This document shows positions 1 through 6,037 of a stretch of 64,000 bases of DNA, piece after piece (the first letter of the stretch is position 1; each line of letters begins with the position of its first letter). The DNA lies in assembly GCA_022071955.1 (NCBI GenBank), contig JAJVIM010000022.1:228253-292252 (forward strand), read 5' to 3'. A program made the position numbers and the translations under genes. The DNA comes from Anaerolineae bacterium. GTDB lineage: Bacteria > Chloroflexota > Anaerolineae > 4572-78 > J111. A model generated the notes under the pieces. That model made no database searches, had not been told where the DNA came from, and was given only the letters and a program-made list of their open reading frames with translations.

Positions 1-16
1 CCCCGCCCCGACGCCG

Positions 17-1057
17 CTAAATATTGCCGCGGTGAATATTGATCAAATCGATCAAAATAGAGAAGCCGGTTTCTACCCGACCCGCGCCGGCCCCAACCAG
101 GGTGATCGGCCCGGCCAGATCGCACTCATAGGTGATGGCGTTGGTGGCGCCCATAATGCTGGCCAGCGGATCGCTGAGCGACACCATTTCCGGGGCCACG
201 CTGGCGGTCACGCGGTCGCCTTCTTTGCTGCAGCGGGCAATGAGTTTCCAGCGCTTGCCCGCGGCTTTGGCCCGGGCAATATCTTCCAGCGTCAGTTGGC
301 TGATACCCTGGCAGGCGACATCTTTTTTGGTGAGCGGCGCATTCATAATTACGTTGGCCAAAATGACCACTTTGCCCAGCGCGTCAAAACCTTCAACATC
401 GGCGGTGGGGTCAGCTTCGGCGTAGCCCAGTTCCTGCGCCTGTTTGAGCGCGGCCTCGTAGCTCATACCTTCTTCCATTTTGGTGAGAATGTAATTGGTG
501 GTGCCGTTGAAAATACCGCGCACCTCGCGGATATCGTTGCCAGCCAGCGAGACCAGCGGCATGCGCAACGCCGGCGTGCCGCTCATCACCGTGCCTTCAA
601 ACCCCCAGCGAACGTTATTCCCTTTGGCCAGCGCCGACAATTCCTGGTAGGCCAACGCCACCGGCCCTTTGTTGCTCATCACCACATTTTTGCCGCTGAT
701 AAACGCGGCGCGGCAGTGATCGATGGCCGGCTGGCCGGTGTTGATGTCGGTGTAGGCCACCTCAACCACGGTGTCGGCGTTGCTCTGGCGGATGGTGGTC
801 AGGCTGTCCCAGCCGCGCACCAGTCCGGGCGAATCGGGGTAGGCGTCCAGCTTGCCGGTAGATTGCACCACCTCCAGCAGTTTGGCAATGTCCAGCCCGC
901 CCGGGTGATAGAGCGATCCTTTGATAAAATCTGAGATGGCCACAATCTGGGCATCAAAACCCAGATTATTGCGCAGCGCCGCGCCTTTGTCGCGCAGAAT
1001 TTCGGCCAACCCCTGGCCCACCGTCCCAAAACCGATCAATGCAAGTTTGTGCGTCAT
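17..1057 (-). CDS. hom: Homoserine dehydrogenase, short form without ACT domain
   Basis: Catalyses NAD(P)H-dependent reduction of aspartate semialdehyde to homoserine, the branch point to threonine and methionine. The N-terminal Rossmann loop GFGTVG lies at residues 9-14. The middle of the protein has the SNKGP segment, whose Lys corresponds to the catalytic lysine of the family. The family signature region GIFNGTTNYIL...ADPTADVEGFDALGK follows. At 346 residues it ends after the catalytic domain and lacks the C-terminal ACT regulatory domain of roughly 430-residue relatives, so threonine feedback through ACT is not expected. The ATG start is well supported by a GAGGAGG ribosome-binding site just upstream on the minus strand. 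A TATAAT on the minus strand at 1187-1182 could be its -10, but I see no good -35. It is divergent from the SulP operon. The 16 bases left of its stop are too short to interpret. Confidence 0.95.
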   Translation of the reverse strand: MTHKLALIGFGTVGQGLAEILRDKGAALRNNLGFDAQIVAISDFIKGSLYHPGGLDIAKLLEVVQSTGKLDAYPDSPGLVRGWDSLTTIRQSNADTVVEVAYTDINTGQPAIDHCRAAFISGKNVVMSNKGPVALAYQELSALAKGNNVRWGFEGTVMSGTPALRMPLVSLAGNDIREVRGIFNGTTNYILTKMEEGMSYEAALKQAQELGYAEADPTADVEGFDALGKVVILANVIMNAPLTKKDVACQGISQLTLEDIARAKAAGKRWKLIARCSKEGDRVTASVAPEMVSLSDPLASIMGATNAITYECDLAGPITLVGAGAGRVETGFSILIDLINIHRGNI

Positions 1058-1161
1058 ATCCCTGCCTCCTCAAAATAATTTCTCTGCATGGTAATGACGC
1101 CGCGCAGAAACGCCAAATAGATGGCAACCAATTGCTCAATCAGCGCGCCCGCCCCCGCCAC

Positions 1162-1189
1162 TTGCCGAATTAAATACATCAATTATAAT
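1162..1189 (+). promoter_or_regulatory. Predicted sigma-70-type promoter for the riboswitch-sulP-lipM transcript
   Basis: TTGCCG at 1162-1167, a 16-base spacer and a perfect TATAAT at 1184-1189. The predicted start near 1196 lies about 15 bases before the riboswitch P1 stem, which is where the promoter of a riboswitch-led transcript would be expected. Confidence 0.6.
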
Positions 1190-1210
1190 CACCGCATTAA
1201 TCTAAAAAAC

Positions 1211-1325
1211 AGCGCCAAAGTCTGACCAGACGCGGGGGACCCACCTATCCGGGGTGAATCCGAAACGAATCGGTCGGGGTGTTTTTGGACCCCAAACCCG
1301 TCAGCTAACCTCGCCGGCGCAACCA
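1211..1325 (+). promoter_or_regulatory. c-di-AMP riboswitch (ydaO/yuaA class)
   Basis: The aptamer carries the conserved blocks of the ydaO/yuaA class in order: GGGGGACCC (about 1233-1241), GGGGTGAATC (1251-1260), and ACCCGTCAGCTAACCTCG (about 1296-1313). A closing P1 stem is visible: GCGCC at 1212-1216 pairs with GGCGC at 1316-1320. A further hairpin, GGGGT...ACCCC, sits between the conserved blocks. It is followed directly by a terminator and then the sulP start, the layout of a transcription-attenuation switch. In this class c-di-AMP binding normally turns expression off. Known targets are mostly potassium or osmolyte transporters and cell-wall hydrolases, so SulP is an uncommon target. 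The class assignment is from consensus recognised by eye. Confidence 0.9.
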
Positions 1326-1330
1326 AAAGG

Positions 1331-1370
1331 CTCTTCTGACTCAATTTGTCGGAAGGGTCTTATTTATTTT
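1331..1370 (+). terminator. Riboswitch expression-platform terminator
   Basis: A 10-bp stem (1331-1340 with 1348-1357, including G-U pairs) with a 7-base loop, followed by the T-rich run TCTTATTTATTTT (1358-1370). It starts about 10 bases after the aptamer P1 stem and ends 28 bases before the sulP start codon, so ligand-dependent formation would abort the transcript before the gene. Confidence 0.8.
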
Positions 1371-1398
1371 GGAATAACTGACAAAAGGGGAGAGTTCG

Positions 1399-3135
1399 AT
1401 GCAATCACTGGGTTTGTGGCAGCTCTGGCGGCGAGAGTTTTCGCCCTACAATTTTGACAAATTCCGGCAGGATTTGCTGGCCGGGCTAACCGTGGGCGCG
1501 GTGGCGCTGCCGCTGGCGCTGGCCTTTGGGGTGGCGTCCGGGGCCACGGCCGCCGCCGGGCTGGTCACCGCTATTTTGAGCGGGATCATCATTGGCGCGT
1601 TATCGGGCGCGCCGTATCAAATTTCCGGCCCAACCGGGGCCATGAGCGCCATTTTAATTGTAATTGCCCAGCATTACGGGCTGGAAGGCGCCTGGGTAAC
1701 CGGCATGATGGCCGGCGTGATCATTTTGGTGGTGGGGCTGCTGCGGCTGGGCCGATTTATCGCCTTTATTCCGGCCCCGGTGATCACCGGCTTTACCGCC
1801 GGCATTGCCATCATCATTTTTGTGGGCCAAATTGACAACTTTTTGGGCGTAAAAACGCCGGGCAGCGAATCGGCGGCGGGCAAACTGCTGGGTTATTTTC
1901 AGGGTGGTTTTGTGCCCGACTGGCGGGCAATGGTCATTGGTGGGGCGGTGATTGTGACAATGCTGTTTTGGCCGGCCCGCTGGGGCCGCTATATGCCGGC
2001 CTCGCTGCTGGGGATAGTGCTGGCCACGGTTATCGCCGTGGCTACCGGCTGGGAGGTAGCCCGCATAGGTGAAATTCCGCGCACCATTTTGCTGGATGAA
2101 CGGCTGCTGCCGGCCAACATCCCGTGGGCCAACCTGAACGACCTGCTGCTGCCGGCTATTTCAATTGCGGCGCTGGGCGCGGTTGAGTCGCTGCTGTGCG
2201 GCGCGGTGGCCAGCAAAATGACCGGCATCCGGCTGCACGCCAACCAGGAATTGATTGCGCAGGGCGTGGGCAACATTGTGATTCCCTTTTTTGGCGGTAT
2301 TCCGGCCACGGCGGCCATTGCCCGCACCTCGGTGGGCATCAAATCGGGCGGGCAAACCCGGCTCACGTCGATCATTCATGCGCTGGCGTTGCTGGCCTCG
2401 GCGCTGCTGCTGGCCCCGGTTATCGCCCTGGTGCCGCTGGCGGCGCTGGCCGGTGTGCTGATGGTTACCGCCTACCGCATGAACGAATGGCCGGCTATCC
2501 GCTTTATGTTTACAAATCGCTTTAAAACGGCTATTATTACCTTTGCAGTGACGCTGCTGGCAACCATCACTTTGGATTTAACCCAGGCCATTTTGATCGG
2601 CGCAGCCCTGTCGGCGATGGTGTTTATTAACCAGGCGGCCAACCTTGGCGTCGACGTGCGCATGGTCGATGCCGCCCGAATGCGCGAACGCGGCCTGCCG
2701 GTGCGCGGCACCTGCCCGTATGTGCGGGTGGCCTATTTAACCGGACCGCTCTTTTTTGCCGCCACCAACAGCTTTAACGAGGCTTTTGCCAATTTGGAAG
2801 ACACTCACGTGTTGATCCTGTCGATGCGGGCTGTGCCCAACATTGATATTACCGGCCTGGAGGCGCTGGCCGCACTGCACGAAAAAATTCAACACGAGCA
2901 CAAAGTGCTGCTGCTGGCAGCGGTTCAGCCGCAGGTGATGCACATGCTCACCCGCAGCAAACTGGCCGAGGCCATTGGTCCGGACAACTTCTTTTGGAGC
3001 GCCGACCGGGCCATTTTGGTGACCGAACAGCGGCGCAGTAGTTGCCCGGCCTGCCCCAGCTTTGATATTTGTGCCGGGCCGAGCCATGCGCCGGCAGTTC
3101 AACACCCAACCAACAGGATATCAGCCAATTTATGA
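1399..3135 (+). CDS. SulP-family anion transporter with C-terminal STAS domain
   Basis: A secondary transporter of the SulP/SLC26 family for anions such as sulfate or bicarbonate; the substrate cannot be read from the sequence. Residues 1-430 are a series of hydrophobic spans containing the family motif GPTGAMSAI (about residues 77-85). A cytoplasmic STAS domain occupies about 440-550. After it comes a short Cys-containing tail with CPAC and a further Cys (about 550-563), which is not a standard SulP feature and could bind a metal or be redox-sensitive. The 578-residue length is normal. ATG at 1399 has a good AAAAGGGGAG ribosome-binding site. The gene is led by a c-di-AMP riboswitch and its stop overlaps the next start (ATGA). 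Bicarbonate import, as by cyanobacterial BicA, is one possibility that would suit c-di-AMP control. Confidence 0.9.
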   Translation: MQSLGLWQLWRREFSPYNFDKFRQDLLAGLTVGAVALPLALAFGVASGATAAAGLVTAILSGIIIGALSGAPYQISGPTGAMSAILIVIAQHYGLEGAWVTGMMAGVIILVVGLLRLGRFIAFIPAPVITGFTAGIAIIIFVGQIDNFLGVKTPGSESAAGKLLGYFQGGFVPDWRAMVIGGAVIVTMLFWPARWGRYMPASLLGIVLATVIAVATGWEVARIGEIPRTILLDERLLPANIPWANLNDLLLPAISIAALGAVESLLCGAVASKMTGIRLHANQELIAQGVGNIVIPFFGGIPATAAIARTSVGIKSGGQTRLTSIIHALALLASALLLAPVIALVPLAALAGVLMVTAYRMNEWPAIRFMFTNRFKTAIITFAVTLLATITLDLTQAILIGAALSAMVFINQAANLGVDVRMVDAARMRERGLPVRGTCPYVRVAYLTGPLFFAATNSFNEAFANLEDTHVLILSMRAVPNIDITGLEALAALHEKIQHEHKVLLLAAVQPQVMHMLTRSKLAEAIGPDNFFWSADRAILVTEQRRSSCPACPSFDICAGPSHAPAVQHPTNRISANL

Positions 3136-3986
3136 TTGACTCTTCTGCTTCACGTTATCCCCGCGCCGAATGGCGGCTGTTGATTACGCCGCCGCTCGAT
3201 GGTGCGACCAATATGGCCATCGACGAGGCTATTTTGCAGGCGCTGGCCGAAGGCGACGGCCGCCCGACCGTGCGCTTTTTTCAGTGGGAACCGGCCTGCC
3301 TGAGTTTGGGCTACAACCAGCACTGGACCGACATCGATCTGGCGGCGCTGGCCCAACACGGCTACACCTGGACACGGCGGCCCACCGGCGGCAAAGCCAT
3401 CCTGCACACCGACGAGGCCACCTACAGCCTGATTATCCCGCAGGATGACCCGCGCATTGAGGGCGGCGTGGTAGAAAGTTACCGCATTTTGAGCCTGGGC
3501 CTGCTGCGCGGCCTGCACCGGCTGGGCCTCAATGCTGAACAGGCCAGCCGCGAAGAGGCACGCACCAAACGGCAGGAAACCAGCGGCGGCGGCCCGGTTT
3601 GTTTTGACACGCCCTCGGTGTATGAAATTACGGTAAACGGCAAAAAACTGATCGGCAGCGCCCAACTGCGCCGCAAAAAGATTGTGTTGCAACACGGCAC
3701 CCTGCCGCTGGTTGGCAACCTCAACCGCATCATCGATGTGCTCGATTTTCCGCCGGACGAGCGCGCCGCGCAGCACGCCATGCTGCCGGAACGGGCGCTC
3801 ACGGTTGAGCAGGCGCTGGGCCGGGTTATCAGCTTTGATGCGGCCATCGCCGCGCTGGAGCAGGGCTTTGCCGAACAGCTCAACCTCAAGCTGGAACCGG
3901 CGGGGCTGACTCCCCGCGAGCAAAAGCTGGCCGAACAGTTACGGGCGGCGCAATATGCCAATGAAAGCTGGCTACGAAGGGTTTAA
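3132..3986 (+). CDS. lipM: Octanoyltransferase, LipM-like (lipoate-protein ligase fold)
   Basis: Belongs to the BPL/LplA/LipB cofactor-transferase fold and probably moves octanoyl groups from acyl carrier protein to GcvH or E2 domains as the first step of lipoate synthesis. RRPTGGKAILH (about residues 82-92) is the substrate-loop motif. PVCFDTPSVYE (about 155-165) holds Cys157 in the position of the nucleophilic Cys of Bacillus LipM. GKKLIGSAQ (170-178) holds the conserved Lys, and LQHGTL follows. The Cys favours LipM over an ATP-dependent LplA ligase. At 284 residues it matches LipM length. The start at 3132 overlaps the sulP stop as ATGA. An upstream in-frame ATG at 3069 would lie deep inside sulP and is less likely. 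Because of the coupling it should be under the same c-di-AMP riboswitch. Confidence 0.8.
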   Translation: MIDSSASRYPRAEWRLLITPPLDGATNMAIDEAILQALAEGDGRPTVRFFQWEPACLSLGYNQHWTDIDLAALAQHGYTWTRRPTGGKAILHTDEATYSLIIPQDDPRIEGGVVESYRILSLGLLRGLHRLGLNAEQASREEARTKRQETSGGGPVCFDTPSVYEITVNGKKLIGSAQLRRKKIVLQHGTLPLVGNLNRIIDVLDFPPDERAAQHAMLPERALTVEQALGRVISFDAAIAALEQGFAEQLNLKLEPAGLTPREQKLAEQLRAAQYANESWLRRV

Positions 3987-3987
3987 C

Positions 3988-4061
3988 GAGTTGGTGAGTT
4001 GCGTGGGTTTGGTGGGTTGGCCAAACCTTCGTACTTCTTGATTCATACTTCATACTTCAAA
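3988..4061. repeat. Low-complexity intergenic repeat
   Basis: GAGTTGGTGAGTTGCGTGGG-type and GGTTTGGTGGGTTGG-type sequence, then CTTGATTCATACTTCATACTTC. The G/T part reads on the other strand as the CCCAACTCACC type seen at 4411-4472, so the small DUF503 gene lies between inverted copies of one low-complexity family. Confidence 0.5.
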
Positions 4062-4064
4062 AAA

Positions 4065-4349
4065 ATGGTAATCGGTGTCCTGACTCTGCACTTGCATATC
4101 CCAATGGCCTTTTCGCTCAAAGACAAGCGGCAGGTGGTGAAAAGCGTCACCGCCCGGCTGCGCAACGAATTCAACGTGAGCGTGGCGGAAGTGGGCGGGC
4201 AAACCGTTTGGAACGAGGCCGTGATTGCCGCCGTCACCGTTTCCGGCAGCCGCGACTACGCCCACGGCCTGCTCACCCGCGTGGCCCAGTGGGTAGAAAA
4301 TACCCGGCTCGACTGCGAACTGGTTGAGTTTGACATTGAGTTTGTATAA
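4065..4349 (+). CDS. DUF503 family protein (YlxP-like)
   Basis: A 94-residue protein of the DUF503/YlxP family. It begins MVIGVLTLHLHIP, continues with the family motif SLKDKRQVVKSV and then VSVAEVGGQTVWNEAVIAAVTVS. Relatives often sit near translation genes such as rbfA/infB, but the molecular function is not established. I place the start at 4065, because an upstream in-frame ATG at 3999 would add 22 residues translated from the repeat spacer. No clear ribosome-binding site is visible before 4065. It stands alone here between two repeat-filled spacers, so its genomic context says little about its role. Confidence 0.8.
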   Translation: MVIGVLTLHLHIPMAFSLKDKRQVVKSVTARLRNEFNVSVAEVGGQTVWNEAVIAAVTVSGSRDYAHGLLTRVAQWVENTRLDCELVEFDIEFV

Positions 4350-4377
4350 CCGCCGGCAGCGGCGCAGCGAATAGCGA

Positions 4378-4472
4378 ATGGCAGGTTACGCATCACGCAT
4401 TACGAATTACGAACCCAACCGGCCCAACTCACCCAACTTATTTTACTCACCGAACCCACCCAACTTATTTTC
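4378..4472. repeat. Low-complexity intergenic repeat
   Basis: ACGCATCACGCATTACGAATTACGAA followed by CCCAACTCACCCAACTTATTTT and a variant second unit ending CCCACCCAACTTATTTT. It resembles the inverted copy at 3988-4061 and the TAATTCATAATT type at 40021-40062. The ribosome-binding site AAAGGAG of the next gene starts directly at its right end. Confidence 0.5.
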
Positions 4473-4486
4473 AAAGGAGAAAAGTT

Positions 4487-5836
4487 GTGCAACAATTTGA
4501 TACCTACATCAACCAACACCAATCCGAATTTCTCAGCGAGCTGAAAACCTTTTGCGCTCAGCCGAGCATTTCGGCCACGGGCGAGGGCATCGAGGCAATG
4601 GCCGGGCTGGTCCGCGAAAAAATGGCCGGGCTGGGCGCATCGGTCCAAAAGCTGGAAATTGGCCCGGCCGACCCGCCGGTGGTCTACGCTTCGCTGGGGC
4701 AGGGCGAGCGCACGCTGCTCATTTACAACCATTACGACGTACAGCCGGTTGACCCCATCGAACTGTGGGACTCGCCGCCGTTTGAACCCACCGAGCGCGA
4801 GGGTAAAATCTACGGCCGCGGCGTATCTGACAACAAAGGCAACCTGCTGTACCGCATTCAGGCTATCCGCGCCTGGCAGGAAACGATGGGGCCGCTGCCC
4901 TTCAAAATCAACTGGTTCATCGAAGGTTCGGAAGAAACCGGCAGCCCCAACCTGGAACCCTTCTGCCTGCAACACGGCGAGTTGCTCAAAGCCGATGGCT
5001 GCCTGTGGGAAATGGGCGGCGTTGACGAAGCCGACCGCCCGATGTTCACGCTGGGGGCCAAAGGGCTGCTGTATGTTGAACTGAGCGTGCAAGTGATGAA
5101 CGGCGACCAGCACTCGGCGCTGGGCACCATTGCCCCCGACGCCGTGTGGCGGCTGGTGTGGGCGCTGCAAACGCTCAAAGCGCCGGATGAAACCATTCTG
5201 CTCGATGGCCTGTGGGACCACGTGGCCCCGCTCAGCGACATCGATCTGGAGCTGCTGCGGGCCATCCCCTTTGAAGAAGAAAAAATGATGGCCAATATGG
5301 GTATTTCACAGTGGGCCGGCGGGGTGAGCGGGTTTGAGGCGCTCAAACGCCACCTGTTTGGCCCCACCTGCACCATCAACGGCATCGAGGGCGGTTACAC
5401 CGGCCCCGGCCAAAAAACGGTGCTGCCGGCCCGGGCCAAAGCCAAAGTCAGCTTTCGGCTGGTGCCCAACCTGACTCCCGAACTGGTAACCAACTTACTA
5501 CGCGAACATCTGGACCGGCGCGGCTTCAGCGACATCAACATCGACATCCTCGGCGGCGAACACCCCGGCAAAACTTCGGCCACGGCGCACGTGGTGCAGG
5601 CGGCCATCGCCGCGGCAAACGAGGTGTACCCGGACAGCCCGGTTATCTACCCGCTCACGCCCGGCACCGGCCCGGTGTGGCCGGTAGCCGTGGCTCACGG
5701 CACGCCGATGGTCAGTTTTGGCGCGTCGTATCCGGGGCAAAACCTCCACGCCCCCAACGAGAACATCCGGTTAGACGATTATTTTAAAGCGCTCAAAATG
5801 ATGGGCCGGTTTATCCGCGAATTTGGCCGCAAATAG
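4487..5836 (+). CDS. M20-family metallopeptidase (dipeptidase/carboxypeptidase-like)
   Basis: A 449-residue cytosolic zinc peptidase of the M20/M25/M40 clan. Expected metal and catalytic residues are visible: HYDVQP (about residues 86-91, His ligand and Asp), GRGVSDNKG (about 111-119, bridging Asp), and EGSEETGS (about 145-152, catalytic Glu and Glu ligand). A central dimerisation domain lies at about 200-320, and the C-terminal half returns to the catalytic fold with a closing LHAPNE His region (about 422-427). The length and N-terminal layout suit dipeptidase members of the PepV/CNDP-like group. The exact substrate is not deducible. The start is GTG at 4487 with AAAGGAG at 4473-4479. It is a single-gene unit followed by a strong hairpin. 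Confidence 0.88.
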   Translation: MQQFDTYINQHQSEFLSELKTFCAQPSISATGEGIEAMAGLVREKMAGLGASVQKLEIGPADPPVVYASLGQGERTLLIYNHYDVQPVDPIELWDSPPFEPTEREGKIYGRGVSDNKGNLLYRIQAIRAWQETMGPLPFKINWFIEGSEETGSPNLEPFCLQHGELLKADGCLWEMGGVDEADRPMFTLGAKGLLYVELSVQVMNGDQHSALGTIAPDAVWRLVWALQTLKAPDETILLDGLWDHVAPLSDIDLELLRAIPFEEEKMMANMGISQWAGGVSGFEALKRHLFGPTCTINGIEGGYTGPGQKTVLPARAKAKVSFRLVPNLTPELVTNLLREHLDRRGFSDINIDILGGEHPGKTSATAHVVQAAIAAANEVYPDSPVIYPLTPGTGPVWPVAVAHGTPMVSFGASYPGQNLHAPNENIRLDDYFKALKMMGRFIREFGRK

Positions 5837-5840
5837 AATT

Positions 5841-5876
5841 CCGGGGGTGCGGGCCGCATACGGCCCGCACCCCCGG
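5841..5876 (+). terminator. Perfect 16-bp hairpin after the M20 peptidase gene
   Basis: 5841-5856 and 5861-5876 are perfectly complementary with a CATA loop, beginning five bases after the peptidase stop codon. There is no clear T-run after it, so it may act as an RNA-stabilising hairpin or repeat rather than a classical terminator. Confidence 0.6.
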
Positions 5877-5929
5877 CCACCCGTCGTCCCCCGCCTGAAT
5901 TTGACCCCCAAATTGATAGATAATCCCGA

Positions 5930-5958
5930 TTTCCGAATCGGCTAAAATCGTTTATAAT
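5930..5958 (+). promoter_or_regulatory. Possible gyrA promoter
   Basis: A perfect TATAAT at 5953-5958 with a weak -35 (TTTCCG, 5930-5935) at 17-base spacing. It lies about 80 bases before the gyrA start, in a spacer with no other feature. Confidence 0.45.
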
Positions 5959-6037
5959 GGTAGTAACGGCACATTTTGTGTAGAAATTTTGTTCGCATAC
6001 CAGATATTGATTGCGGGTGTGCGAGTTTGGAGGCAGT

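Noticed and set aside
17..1057. Truncated homoserine dehydrogenase
   Set aside because: The ACT domain is absent, but the catalytic domain is complete and ends cleanly; short forms occur naturally in this family.
1254..1457. 67-codon open frame on the plus strand before sulP
   Set aside because: It overlaps the c-di-AMP riboswitch and its terminator and runs into sulP in another frame; the RNA explanation is far better.
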